A DNA stretch of 29,133 nt, from the NCBI GenBank assembly GCA_934131695.1, contig CAKOZV010000014.1:1-29133 (forward strand), given 5' to 3'. Below the pieces are notes generated by a model, which saw nothing but the letters and a program-made list of their open reading frames with translations, did no database searches and was not told the origin of the DNA. Below are positions 1-8,310 of the stretch, one piece after another. Position 1 is the stretch's first letter. Each line of letters begins with the position of its first letter. The position numbers and the translations under genes were made by a program. Origin of the DNA: an uncultured Bacilli bacterium. GTDB lineage: Bacteria; Bacillota_I; Bacilli_A; RF39; UBA660.

Positions 1-9
1 AGACTATTT

Positions 10-396
10 CTAGTCCTCTTCATCAATCCATTTATCATTAGTTTTTGGTTTCACCAACACTACTTGACATTGAACCATCTTTTTAATTTCTAAATATTTC
101 TTTTCTAAGTTTTGAACATTATTTTCTAAGAAATAGTAGTGATATAAATAAAAACCAAGCAATATAATAAGAATAATTACTAGTAGAAAGATAAATATAG
201 AAGGCATGATAGAAAACATGTAAAAGAAGAAGCAAGTTAGTATAACAACAGTAATGGTAACCAATAAATGAACTAGTCTTTCATGTTCAAAATATCCCAC
301 CATAACTTTATAATCTTCTAAATCTTCTTTTGTAAATGTCTTCTTTTTAAGTTTGCTTTCTACCTCTTTTTGATAATCAGTTATTGATTTTTTCAT
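10..396 (-). CDS. small two-helix membrane protein, function unknown
   Basis: A 128-residue protein with a charged N-terminal third (many Lys/Glu), two hydrophobic segments at roughly residues 42-60 and 64-88 that should form a transmembrane hairpin, and a C-terminal charged tail ending in an acidic cluster (DEED). Both tails would lie on the same side of the membrane. Its ATG overlaps the gmk stop as ATGA, and a GGAGG ribosome site lies inside the last gmk codons, so it is translationally coupled to gmk. This is the last gene of the DUF218-tmcAL-gmk operon visible here. I recognise no family; the position after gmk, where rpoZ is often found, does not reveal its role. Confidence 0.7.
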   Translation of the reverse strand: MKKSITDYQKEVESKLKKKTFTKEDLEDYKVMVGYFEHERLVHLLVTITVVILTCFFFYMFSIMPSIFIFLLVIILIILLGFYLYHYYFLENNVQNLEKKYLEIKKMVQCQVVLVKPKTNDKWIDEED

Positions 397-1079
397 AAAG
401 AAACCTCCGAATTATCAAACTCTTTTCTACCTTCAAATAATGTTTCATGAATTTTTTCTTCTTCTGTATTTAAATAAACTTCTTCAATACGATCAACTCT
501 ACATCTTTCAGCATCTAATATAGCTTGTACTTTTCTTGCAGCAATATCAACCTCATCATTTACTACTACATAGTTATATTTACTAACCTCATTAATTTCT
601 TCATAAGCCCTTTTAAAACGCATATCAATCTTATCTTGATCTTCTGTGTTTCTAGCTTCTAATCTTCTTTTAAGTTCCTTCATATTAGGTGGAAAAATAA
701 AGATAAATACTGCTTCTTTAATCTTTTCTTTTACCTTTAAAGCTCCTTGAATTTCTATTTCTAAGATAACATCTTCACCATTATCTAGATGCTCTTTAAT
801 ATACTTTTTAGGAGTACCATAGTAATTTTTAGAGTACTCAGCATATTCTAAAAACTCATCATTATCTATATCATGTTCAAACTCTTCTCTTGATAGAAAG
901 TAGTAGTTAACTCCGTTTTTTTCTTCGCCACGAGGTGCTCTACTAGTACAAGAAATAGATAACCAGATATTCTTGTTATTCTCCATTACCTTATTAATAA
1001 TAGTGTTCTTACCACAACCAGAAGGTCCTGATAAAACGATTAATAAACCTTGTTTTTTTGTTTTTAACATTGATTCCAT
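393..1079 (-). CDS. gmk: guanylate kinase
   Basis: Guanylate kinase phosphorylates GMP to GDP with ATP in the cytoplasm. The P-loop GPSGCGKNT lies at residues 18-26 from the chosen start, with Asn where Gly or Ser usually follows the Lys. The GMP-binding region follows (SRAPRGEEKNGVNYYF, then the EYAEY and YYGTP segments), as does the lid (RLEARNTED). At about 228 residues it is slightly longer than the usual 205 because of a C-terminal extension. An in-frame ATG at 1091 exists, but the AAGG ribosome site abuts it directly, so the ATG at 1079, 12 bases beyond the site, is preferred. It follows tmcAL with almost no gap. Confidence 0.95.
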   Translation of the reverse strand: MESMLKTKKQGLLIVLSGPSGCGKNTIINKVMENNKNIWLSISCTSRAPRGEEKNGVNYYFLSREEFEHDIDNDEFLEYAEYSKNYYGTPKKYIKEHLDNGEDVILEIEIQGALKVKEKIKEAVFIFIFPPNMKELKRRLEARNTEDQDKIDMRFKRAYEEINEVSKYNYVVVNDEVDIAARKVQAILDAERCRVDRIEEVYLNTEEEKIHETLFEGRKEFDNSEVSL

Positions 1080-1080
1080 A

Positions 1081-2244
1081 TTATTTTTCATCCTTTCTTA
1101 TTGGAAATACTTTAAATTCATCATCTATAACATTATATTTATTATTATACTCTAAACTGTAAATAATAGTAGTTTTATATTCAAAAGCTAACATATCATC
1201 TTTTTCTCTTGTAAACTTACTTATAATAGGAAGAGGACAGTCCTTTTTAATCTTATTTAAATAATTTCTTCCATTAGCACTAATTCCTAAGATTCGAATA
1301 TAAGTGATATCAGTCATTTTATTTTTAGTATCTGTTGTAAAATCACATAAATAGTATAAAAGTCCTCTTGCTATTTTTCGGTAAGTGATATTTTTAGTTT
1401 TAACACTGTTAATTAATTCATCATAACTAGTTACTTTAGTAATATTTTTCTTAAGTTTATTTAAAAGACTTCTATCAAGTGACGGGTAACTATTATCATT
1501 ATTATCAGTGATAAGTTTATATTTAAGATATTTAAAATAATCATCATTAGTTATAACCTTATTCTTAATACTTTCTAGATAAGGAATAACAAAATCAGGT
1601 ACTTGCTCTGTTATATCATTACCATCTAGTAGAGCCTTTCTAATACTGCTAGCACTAGAAATGTTTTCTTCTAACTGATTACTATTATAATCATTAGTTC
1701 TCTTTATAGAATGAGCTGTAATACTGTAGTTATTTTTCTTTATAGCTTTAAGATAGGAACTTGCTAATATATCATTAGGTAGACTTATACTTTTACCAGT
1801 AATATCTGTAAAAGCTTGACTCCTGGCAGCTGGATAATTTAGTCCATTTGCTAGATAAACTCTAACAAGTGAATCAAAAGATTTGTCATAAAGCTCTATG
1901 TTAGTCATTTCTTCTAAATAAGTTAAATCATCTGACTCACTACCAAATACTAAATCCGTAACTCCTAAGGCATGAGCAAGTTTTATCGCTCCATCAGCAA
2001 ATACATCACTAGCAGCAGTTGCAAAAGGAAAGGGAAGCTCAACTACTAAATCAAAGCCAGCTTTAAGAGCTATTTCTGTTTTACTTTTTTTATCAAGAAT
2101 AGAAGGCTCTCCTCTTTGAGTGAAATTACCACTCATAATTAAGACATATATAGCATTAGGAAACATCTTTTTAGTTTTGTTAAGTAAATACATATGGCCA
2201 TTATGAAATGGATTAAATTCAGCTATTATTCCTACTACTTTCAT
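1081..2244 (-). CDS. tmcAL: tRNA(Met) cytidine acetate ligase (YlbM family)
   Basis: A 387-residue nucleotidyltransferase-fold protein of the YlbM/TmcAL family. The N-terminal motif GIIAEFNPFHNGH (residues 5-17) carries the HxGH adenylate-binding signature, followed by the family segments MSGNFTQRGEP and ELPFPFATAASDVFA. In Bacillus this family uses ATP and acetate to make N4-acetylcytidine at the wobble position of elongator tRNA-Met. The ATG overlaps the stop of the upstream DUF218 gene as ATGA, with GAGGT just upstream; the downstream gmk start is almost contiguous. Family assignment is strong; the exact reaction is taken from the characterised Bacillus enzyme. Confidence 0.92.
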   Translation of the reverse strand: MKVVGIIAEFNPFHNGHMYLLNKTKKMFPNAIYVLIMSGNFTQRGEPSILDKKSKTEIALKAGFDLVVELPFPFATAASDVFADGAIKLAHALGVTDLVFGSESDDLTYLEEMTNIELYDKSFDSLVRVYLANGLNYPAARSQAFTDITGKSISLPNDILASSYLKAIKKNNYSITAHSIKRTNDYNSNQLEENISSASSIRKALLDGNDITEQVPDFVIPYLESIKNKVITNDDYFKYLKYKLITDNNDNSYPSLDRSLLNKLKKNITKVTSYDELINSVKTKNITYRKIARGLLYYLCDFTTDTKNKMTDITYIRILGISANGRNYLNKIKKDCPLPIISKFTREKDDMLAFEYKTTIIYSLEYNNKYNVIDDEFKVFPIRKDEK

Positions 2245-2843
2245 ATTTTTACCTCACAGTTATTAATATAATTAAGTTTAGCATATTTAACTAATCTTTT
2301 AGCTTCATTATTAACTTTTCTTTCTATGTTTAGTTCTTTATTATCTAGATTATCTTTAGAAAAATTACTGTTACAGCAGTAGGAGTATTCAGTTGAATTT
2401 GGTAGAACTATTTCTGATGTTAATTCACACCTTTTCATATGAAAATCACTACTTACTATTAATAATCTTTTTATATTATCACTAGTAATTCTTTCTTTTA
2501 ATAATTTATAACAATTAATAAGATTTTCCGGAGTATTGGTACTTTCTTTTTCTAATAATATATTATTTAAATCAACCCCATACTTTAAAGCTAAATTAAG
2601 CATAATATCAGTTTCTAGTCTGTCTTTATAAATACCTCCCCCAGAGAGTAATAGAAGATTAGCTCTTTTCTCTTTGTAGAGTTTAGCTGCATACTTGACT
2701 CTATCTTCTAAAATAGGCATATTCTTACAGCCAAGAACAATGATAGCATCACCATCTTTGTTATCATCTTTCTTAAAAGAAAAAACTAAATTCCATGCTA
2801 AATCGGGCGATATATTTTCTTCATCTAAATCTTTTAGAGTCAT
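2241..2843 (-). CDS. DUF218 / YdcF-SanA-like protein
   Basis: A 200-residue protein with the DUF218 (YdcF/SanA) pattern: a hydrophobic strand ending VLGC (36-39), SGGG near 67-70, ESTNTPEN near 100-107, and SSDFHMKR at 131-138. The family has a Rossmann-like fold and is linked in the literature to envelope functions, but the substrate is not established. Unlike many members it has no N-terminal membrane helix, so it is probably cytoplasmic. It is the first gene of the operon with tmcAL, gmk and a membrane protein. The start is supported by AAGGAGG eight bases upstream. Its promoter region is shared back to back with xerD. Confidence 0.8.
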   Translation of the reverse strand: MTLKDLDEENISPDLAWNLVFSFKKDDNKDGDAIIVLGCKNMPILEDRVKYAAKLYKEKRANLLLLSGGGIYKDRLETDIMLNLALKYGVDLNNILLEKESTNTPENLINCYKLLKERITSDNIKRLLIVSSDFHMKRCELTSEIVLPNSTEYSYCCNSNFSKDNLDNKELNIERKVNNEAKRLVKYAKLNYINNCEVKI

Positions 2844-2924
2844 ACCTCTTCCTCCTTTTGGTTAATTTATTATAACACGTTTTCTATCTTTATGGTATAC
2901 TGTTAAAGGAGAGGAGTCTAAAAT
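2844..2924. promoter_or_regulatory. divergent promoter region between DUF218 gene and xerD
   Basis: An 81-base divergent intergenic region. On the plus strand an extended -10 (TGG then TATACT at 2896-2901) precedes the AGGAGAGGAG ribosome site of xerD; no good -35 is seen. On the minus strand TATAAT at about 2868-2873 can serve the DUF218 operon, also with a weak -35. The two promoters face each other within 35 bases and may interfere. Confidence 0.5.
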
Positions 2925-3827
2925 ATGAAAGTACAAGTAGCTAGAGAAAATTTTATTAATTACTGTGAGTATGAAAAAGGACTATCTCCTAATACTTTAA
3001 AGTCTTATAATTATGAAATTAATCTATATCAATCTTATTTAAAAGATAAACTTAATATAATAGATATTGAAAAAGTATCTAAAAAGGATATAGAAAGCTA
3101 TTTAATGTATTGTTATTCAAAAGATGAGGATAGTAAAACCATTTCTCATAAGATAACTACTATTTATAATCTTCATAACTACTTATTAAGAGAGAAAGCT
3201 GTTAAGGATAATGAAGCGGAATTTATTGATAGACCAAAACTAGCTAAGCATCTTCCTTATACTTTAACGGTTAGTGAAATTGATAAACTGTTAGATATAC
3301 CATTAGTTACCGTGTTTGACTATCGTGATAAAGCTATGTTAGAATTAATGTATGGAACCGGTCTTAGAGTTTCAGAATTAGTTAGTCTAACAGTATATGA
3401 TATAGACTTTTATAATGCTTTTTTAAGAATCAAAGGAAAAGGTAGTAAAGAAAGAATTGTTCCAATTAATAGTGCTTCCCTAAAGTATTTAAAACTATAT
3501 TTAGATAAAAGATGCCTATTACTAAAAAAGAAGACAAGTGATGAGTTATTTTTAAATGCTAGGGGTGAAGGTATATCAAGACAAGGCTTTTTTAAAAATC
3601 TAAAGAAAATACTTGCTAAGAAAGGTATGCCTACTAATATTTCGCCTCATAGCCTAAGGCACTCATTTGCTACTCATTTAATAGAAAACGGTGCGGATCT
3701 TAGAAGTGTACAAACTATGCTTGGACATTCTGATATAACAACTACCAAGATTTATACTCATATAAGCAATGAAAAAGTTACAAAAGATTATTTAATTAAT
3801 CATCCAAGAGCTAAGAAAGAAGAGTGA
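2925..3827 (+). CDS. xerD: tyrosine recombinase XerD-like
   Basis: A 300-residue tyrosine recombinase of Xer length. Residues 1-85 form the core-binding SAM-like domain. The catalytic set is complete: R148 (TGLRVSEL), K172 (GKGSKER), H242 and R245 (HSLRHSFATHL), H268 (LGHSD) and nucleophile Y277 (KIYTHIS). Xer proteins resolve chromosome dimers at dif during cell division. The pairing with deoB directly downstream matches the Bacillus ripX(xerD)-drm order, which favours XerD over XerC; by sequence alone I cannot separate the two firmly. A strong ribosome site (AGGAGAGGAG) supports the ATG. It overlaps or abuts deoB. Confidence 0.88.
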   Translation: MKVQVARENFINYCEYEKGLSPNTLKSYNYEINLYQSYLKDKLNIIDIEKVSKKDIESYLMYCYSKDEDSKTISHKITTIYNLHNYLLREKAVKDNEAEFIDRPKLAKHLPYTLTVSEIDKLLDIPLVTVFDYRDKAMLELMYGTGLRVSELVSLTVYDIDFYNAFLRIKGKGSKERIVPINSASLKYLKLYLDKRCLLLKKKTSDELFLNARGEGISRQGFFKNLKKILAKKGMPTNISPHSLRHSFATHLIENGADLRSVQTMLGHSDITTTKIYTHISNEKVTKDYLINHPRAKKEE

Positions 3828-3832
3828 ATTTT

Positions 3833-5002
3833 ATGAAATTTAAACGAATATTTTTGATGGTTTTAGATTCATTAGGAGTAGGGGAGGCCAAAGATGCTAG
3901 CAACTACGGTGATAACGGTTGTAATACTCTAGGAAATATTAAAAACAATTATGATTTGTTTGTACCTAATCTAGCTAAAATTGGCTTTCTTGATACTTTA
4001 ACAATGGAAGATGATGATAAAACAGATGCCTATTATACTATCGCTCAACCTAATAATATAGGAAAAGACAGCTTATCAGGACATTATGAAATGATAGGAA
4101 TAACATCAAATATACCTTTTAAAACTTTTAATGAAAATGGTTTCCCTATTGAGTTAATTGATGAAATTGAACGTGTTACTGGTCGACGTGTTATTGGAAA
4201 TAAATGCAGTCATGATAATAGTATTATTAATGAATTAGGAGAAAGACAATTAAATTATGGTTCTTTAATTGTATACACTTCTGCTGATTCTGATTTACAA
4301 ATAGCAGCTCATGAAGATATTATTTCTGCTGAACAATTATATGATTATTGTGAAAAAGTAAGAGAATTAACTATGAGAGAAGACTTTTTAGTAGCAAGAG
4401 TTATTGCAAGACCTTTTACCGGAAAGAATGGTAAGTTTAAGTTAAATAATGCTGGTAGAAAAGATTACTCTATTAGTCCTCCTAAAAAGACTATTTTAGA
4501 CGATTTAAATGAAAATGGTTACAATGTAATAGGAATAGGTAAGATTAATGATATTTTTGCAGAACAAGGTATTAATAAGGCATTAAAAGCTAGTAATAAT
4601 CAAGAGGCTTTAAATAAATTGTCTAGTATTATGGATAAGAATTTTACGGGGCTATGTATGGTTAATTTAGCTGATTTTGATAATTTATATGGACATTTAA
4701 GAGATGTAGAAGGGTATGGTAAAGCAATAGAGGTCCTAGATGTAGAAATGCCTTTATTACTTAATAAATTAGAGATGGATGACTTATTAATTATTACAGC
4801 AGATCATGGAAATGATCCTACTTTTAAAGGAAATGACCATACAAGAGAAAATGTACCTGTAATTATGTACTGTCGTAACTTTAAGACTCCTCATAGATTA
4901 GAACCACAAGAAACATTTGCTTGTATCGGAGCAACTATCGCTGATAATTTTGATTTAGATACTCCAGAGATTGGATCAAGTTTAATGGAATTTTTGAATT
5001 AA
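3833..5002 (+). CDS. deoB: phosphopentomutase
   Basis: Phosphopentomutase interconverts (deoxy)ribose 1-phosphate and 5-phosphate in nucleoside salvage. It belongs to the alkaline-phosphatase superfamily: the N-terminal metal site is seen in MVLDSLGVGEA, the nucleophile region in KDSLSGHYEM, and the C-terminal metal ligands in ITADHGNDPT and GNDHTREN. Length 389 fits the family (about 390). A GTG at 3824 overlapping the xerD stop is in frame, but the AAGAAGAG ribosome site sits eight bases before the ATG at 3833, so that start is chosen. It is co-transcribed with xerD and followed at once by a terminator. Its product, ribose 5-phosphate, is also the substrate of the PRPP synthase at 8886-9959. 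Confidence 0.96.
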   Translation: MKFKRIFLMVLDSLGVGEAKDASNYGDNGCNTLGNIKNNYDLFVPNLAKIGFLDTLTMEDDDKTDAYYTIAQPNNIGKDSLSGHYEMIGITSNIPFKTFNENGFPIELIDEIERVTGRRVIGNKCSHDNSIINELGERQLNYGSLIVYTSADSDLQIAAHEDIISAEQLYDYCEKVRELTMREDFLVARVIARPFTGKNGKFKLNNAGRKDYSISPPKKTILDDLNENGYNVIGIGKINDIFAEQGINKALKASNNQEALNKLSSIMDKNFTGLCMVNLADFDNLYGHLRDVEGYGKAIEVLDVEMPLLLNKLEMDDLLIITADHGNDPTFKGNDHTRENVPVIMYCRNFKTPHRLEPQETFACIGATIADNFDLDTPEIGSSLMEFLN

Positions 5003-5007
5003 AAAAC

Positions 5008-5033
5008 AACTGTTTTACAACGACAGTTTTTTT
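5008..5033 (+). terminator. rho-independent terminator after deoB
   Basis: AACTGT and ACAGTT arms (5008-5013 and 5023-5028) with a nine-base loop, followed by a run of T to 5033, begin five bases after the deoB stop. Confidence 0.85.
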
Positions 5034-5164
5034 GTAATATTTTACCTTTTTCTTGATTAATATAAGTATTCATTATATCTTCCGTTCATTAGTTACTTAT
5101 ACTATCATTATTTAATTATTTTTTCAATAAAAACTGATACGAAAAGGGTAGAGTAGAGTAAATA

Positions 5165-5217
5165 AAAATGAAATGACTACTTCTATAAATTAAATATAAA
5201 TAGTGTCATTTCATTTT
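5165..5217. terminator. long AT-rich stem-loop, probable bidirectional terminator
   Basis: Two 13-base arms, 5165-5177 and 5205-5217, are perfectly complementary (AAAATGAAATGAC and its reverse complement) around a 27-base loop. The T-rich flank reads as a U-tract in both directions. It starts just beyond the stop codon of the DUF1540 gene on the minus strand and also backs up deoB on the plus strand. Confidence 0.75.
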
Positions 5218-5218
5218 T

Positions 5219-5395
5219 TTATTTTTCTTTTTTAAAATTAGAACATACTGTTTCATCTTTATCTTCAACATTATCGCAGTCACAAGATGAACCAACTTTT
5301 ATCTCATCTAAATCACATTTACAATCTTCTTCATTATGATACTTACATGATTTAACATCACAATGAATAACTTGTTTCTTTTTATCTTTAAACAT
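5219..5395 (-). CDS. DUF1540 cysteine-rich small protein
   Basis: A 58-residue reading frame with seven Cys in the spaced pattern of DUF1540: IHCDVKSCKYHNEEDCKCDLDEI is followed by a VGSSCDC segment and ends in TVCSNF. The Cys pattern suggests metal binding or a disulfide-knit fold; the function of the family is not established, though members are frequent in spore-forming Firmicutes. It is supported by a perfect AAGGAGG ribosome site ten bases before the ATG and by a stem-loop terminator at its end. It stands alone in an otherwise gene-free stretch. G-rich repeats (AGGGGAA twice, then GGGTA) lie upstream at about 5426-5452. Confidence 0.85.
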   Translation of the reverse strand: MFKDKKKQVIHCDVKSCKYHNEEDCKCDLDEIKVGSSCDCDNVEDKDETVCSNFKKEK

Positions 5396-5741
5396 AATAT
5401 AATATCCTCCTTCAATATTAATTTGTACCCTTTTCCCCTATTTTATTCCCCTACTTTCATTTTTTGATAAAAGAAGAGTAGAGAATTATATACATTATTG
5501 TGTTAATAGTATTAAATAAAAATAATCTATATAGAATGACAATATATCAATAGAACAATTATTTAATTATTATCTTAATAAACAAATAAATAATATATAA
5601 ACAATATAACCTCATTTAATTTTAAATTTACAAGTTATAATTATATTAATATTGATATGAAAGTTTAAAAATTATAAAACTAAATAATAAGTTAAGTGAT
5701 TAATAAAATTGTTAAGCTATTATTATGATTTATCTTACTTC

Positions 5742-5837
5742 ATATAATTGATATTATGTTAACTAGTGTGTGCTTTTCATAAAATAAATGTAAATACTAA
5801 GATTAATTATTTTACTTAATAATAATATCAATTATAT
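5742..5837. repeat. 16-bp inverted repeat in AT-rich gap
   Basis: The arm at 5742-5757 (ATATAATTGATATTAT) is the exact reverse complement of 5822-5837. In DNA this AT-rich, chance occurrence over 700 bases is not negligible. Confidence 0.45.
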
Positions 5838-6065
5838 TTAATTTCTTAATATTTATATTATTATATATAATAAGTTTGTTTATATACTAACAAATTTTAC
5901 ATACATTGATAAATACCTTACTAATTTTTATGGTTATTATAATTAGTATTGTAGTTTGTCTACTTTTATTTTACTAAGATGAAATAAATTACTGCTTAAA
6001 AGAAAATAAAATACAATAAAGTACTATATTTTTTAATATTTTTTCTTATATTTTATTTAATAAAA

Positions 6066-6083
6066 TAGGGGAGTTCTCCCCTA
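6066..6083 (-). terminator. terminator of the XRE regulator gene
   Basis: A perfect eight-base GC-rich stem (TAGGGGAG and CTCCCCTA) with a two-base loop, followed on the minus strand by TTTTATT. It is the most GC-rich spot in the surrounding kilobase and lies about 60 bases after the regulator stop codon. Confidence 0.7.
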
Positions 6084-6142
6084 CTAAAATCGTGTATTTT
6101 TAAGAGTTATATTAGTTAATAGAGTACTATTCACCTACCCTT

Positions 6143-6910
6143 TTAAACCTTTCTAGATTGAATCTCTGCTATTTTTTCAAGAACTTCTTTAGCATTCTCT
6201 TCATTAATAGAGCTATAGCCTAATTCTCTTAAGGCTTGTACTTTGGCAGCATTTAACTCTTGTGTGCGGCTTAATTTTTCTTCGTTTTTTTGCTCAATAT
6301 CTTGAACGAATCTCTTATGGACTTCTGCTATTTTACTTTTTGAAGAACCACCATTATGATAAAGAGTCATGGCAGAAAATAAAATACTTTCAAATATAAA
6401 TTGTTTACTTTGATCAAAATCGAATTGTAATGGATCAGTAAAGCCCATTGACTTTGACATGTAAGCTAAAATATAACGTAACTCTTCAGTAGTTTCCATT
6501 GACTGTAAATAATGATACAAATATAAATAAGTTGTTTGTGTCTTTTTAGTTTTATCTTCTTGTAGTTTTTCCTTTAATAAATTTATAATATCAGAAAGAA
6601 TTTCTTGATCTTTTCTATTTAATCCCTTTAAGTCGGTTAATATTTCTTTATTAGAACTATCCCTAACACCTTCGTTTAGTCTAGTTTCTACCTTCATAAT
6701 ATAATCCCCTGTTATCACAAGAGAATTAATCTTTTCTTCACTATCTATATCTAATAAACTTAGTAACTTTAAAGCCTTTTCTTTAGGCCATTCATCAAGT
6801 GAAGATAAAGCTAAATAGTTGTATAGCATTTGTCTTGATACTCCTAAATATTTAGCTAATCTTACCTTTGATATACCAAGTTCCAATAATAATTCATCTA
6901 ACTTTTTCAT
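6143..6910 (-). CDS. XRE-type helix-turn-helix regulator
   Basis: A 255-residue protein with an N-terminal helix-turn-helix at about residues 11-36 (GISKVRLAKYLGVSRQMLYN) of the Cro/XRE type. The remaining 200 residues are predicted mostly helical and Lys/Glu rich, without a recognised ligand domain, and end in a possible coiled-coil region (about 195-250). A clear promoter and GGAGGG ribosome site precede it, and palindromes overlap the promoter, so autoregulation is likely. It lies downstream of the NAD operon on the same strand, but with its own promoter; a link to NAD control cannot be shown. The target genes are unknown. Confidence 0.75.
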   Translation of the reverse strand: MKKLDELLLELGISKVRLAKYLGVSRQMLYNYLALSSLDEWPKEKALKLLSLLDIDSEEKINSLVITGDYIMKVETRLNEGVRDSSNKEILTDLKGLNRKDQEILSDIINLLKEKLQEDKTKKTQTTYLYLYHYLQSMETTEELRYILAYMSKSMGFTDPLQFDFDQSKQFIFESILFSAMTLYHNGGSSKSKIAEVHKRFVQDIEQKNEEKLSRTQELNAAKVQALRELGYSSINEENAKEVLEKIAEIQSRKV

Positions 6911-6928
6911 TGTCTACCCTCCATTATC

Positions 6929-6957
6929 ATTGTAACGAGGTTTACGTAAATAGTCAA
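6929..6957 (-). promoter_or_regulatory. promoter of the XRE regulator with operator-like palindromes
   Basis: On the minus strand TTGACT (6952-6957), a 17-base spacer and TACAAT (6929-6934). The spacer contains the perfect palindrome TTTACGTAAA (6941-6950); a near copy TTTTATGTAAAA lies at 6963-6974, with centres 23 bases apart, about two helical turns. Confidence 0.75.
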
Positions 6958-6983
6958 GAAATTTTTATGTAAAACTTGACATC

Positions 6984-7466
6984 CTAATTTATATTACTTA
7001 ACAGTTTTTCCATCATTAAAATTATTTTATCAATTATTTCTTGTTTGTTTTTATATCTTTCATTTTTAGTAACTGTGACCGTTTCATTATAGAACTTGTC
7101 ATTGTCTTTATCATAGATACTAATATAAACTAAATTATCACTACCAGTATCATTATTCTCATCTTTCTTATTAAGCTTACCAGTAATACCAACACCATAA
7201 TTACTATTAGCGAATAAAGATATATTCTTAGCCATTTCTTTAGCTGTTTCCATGCTATAAACAGTATATTTATCAATTACGTCTTTTGCTACTCCCATCT
7301 TAATTTTATATTCATTACAATAAGTAACAGCACTAAACTTAAATATTTCACTAGCTCCTTCCATATTAGTAATAGCATTAGCTACTCCACCACCAGTACA
7401 AGACTCCATTGTAGCAATAGTTAATTGTCTTAATTGTAATTTATGAATAATATTTTTAAAATTCAT
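6984..7466 (-). CDS. pncC: NMN amidohydrolase, CinA C-terminal domain protein
   Basis: A stand-alone CinA C-terminal domain (PncC), 160 residues, which in characterised members deamidates nicotinamide mononucleotide to nicotinate mononucleotide. The family signature ESCTGG is at residues 21-26, followed by FKFSAVTY and the GVGITG loop at 91-96. An in-frame upstream ATG at 7496 exists, but GGGGAGGAG lies eight bases before the ATG at 7466, which also matches the normal start of the domain. It is the last gene of the NAD operon, 39 bases after nadK. Here it would recycle NMN, for example from DNA ligase, into the NaMN pool used by NadD. Confidence 0.88.
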   Translation of the reverse strand: MNFKNIIHKLQLRQLTIATMESCTGGGVANAITNMEGASEIFKFSAVTYCNEYKIKMGVAKDVIDKYTVYSMETAKEMAKNISLFANSNYGVGITGKLNKKDENNDTGSDNLVYISIYDKDNDKFYNETVTVTKNERYKNKQEIIDKIILMMEKLLSNIN

Positions 7467-7505
7467 CTTATTCTCCTCCCCTATTATTATTAACATTCTA
7501 ATAAA

Positions 7506-8301
7506 TTATATAATAAATTTTTCATTAACTTTTTTTATAAAATTATAATCTTTATTTCTAAGACATTTAATAGTCTTATCTTTTATAACTGTTTCTATTT
7601 TATCTACTCCATCATAGACATTATTAATACCATCCACCGTTATTATTAAATTATTAGTTATATTAGGTACTAATGTAATATTCTTATGTTGTGGTAAAAC
7701 AATTGAGTTAGCAATAGATTTGTATGTTTTATTATTAAGTGGAGCAATAGTAGTAAGTTCTAATGAATGAAAAGTATTATAGACAATACTACCACCAAAG
7801 CTAAGATTATAAGCAGTAGTTCCGAAAGAAGTAGCAACTAAAATACCATCACCTGCAAACTTTTCTAGTAAATAATTATCTATATAAACATCGAGTTTTA
7901 ATGTATTTAGTCCTTTTTCTCTTACTACAATTTCATTTAATGAATAAAACTTATCAACCAAATTCTTACTATATATATTAGTCTCTTGAATACCAATTTC
8001 TTCAATTAAAAATCTATCACTTTTTAAATCAATCATAAACTTTTCAATATCACTAATTTCTACTTCTTGGGCAAAGCCAAGTGTTCCAGCATTAATACCA
8101 ATATAATAAATATCACTATCAAAGTTATTATCCTTAATCATTCTTAGAAATGAGCCATCTCCACCAATTGCTATTCCTAAATCAAATTTATTATTATCAA
8201 TAATAAAGCCATTCTCCCTTAATTTTTCTTCTACTTCTTTTTTTTAGTTTAAGAGACTTTTCATTGTTATTAGCAAATATTTTAATTCTTTTAATTTTCA
8301 T
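7506..8301 (-). CDS. nadK: NAD kinase, interrupted by a one-base frameshift
   Basis: NAD kinase makes NADP from NAD and ATP. The frame opens with ATG at 8301 after an AGAGGT ribosome site, nine bases beyond the nadD stop, and reads MKIKRIKIFANNNEKSLKLK. At the run of eight T (8238-8245, A on the coding strand) it slips out of frame and ends after about 16 codons. Removing one base restores KEVEEKLRENGFIIDNN and then the diagnostic GGDGS motif (residues 46-50), continuing into the intact frame at 8141-7506. That part has the INAGTLGFAQ and FGTTAYNLSFGGSIV segments. Corrected length is 264 residues, normal for NadK. The internal ATG at 8141 would give a protein without GGDGS. Sequencing error, slippage-tolerant expression or a true mutation are all possible; an essential enzyme makes real loss unlikely. 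Confidence 0.88.
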
Positions 8302-8310
8302 TTTTTACCT

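Larger units (their letters stand above)
5396..6142. other. gene-poor, very AT-rich intergenic region
   Basis: About 750 bases with almost no G or C and no convincing reading frame, RNA gene or CRISPR. It holds the DUF1540 leader (5396-5470), a 16-base perfect inverted repeat (5742-5757 with 5822-5837, loop 64 bases), and the terminator of the regulator gene (6066-6083). I see nothing else I can support. Such composition could mark a decayed gene, a melting/bent region or an insertion scar. Confidence 0.6.

Noticed and set aside
2925..3827. Integrase of a mobile element
   Set aside because: Length, full Xer motif set and pairing with deoB fit chromosomal XerD; no att repeats or phage genes nearby.
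5396..6142. A replication origin or CRISPR leader in the AT-rich gap
   Set aside because: No DnaA-box clusters, no dnaA nearby, no repeat-spacer pattern; only one inverted repeat that may be chance.
7506..8141. Taking the 211-residue frame alone as the NAD kinase
   Set aside because: It lacks the GGDG motif and the first 50 residues, which are encoded upstream in another frame after an eight-base run; the full gene starts at 8301.
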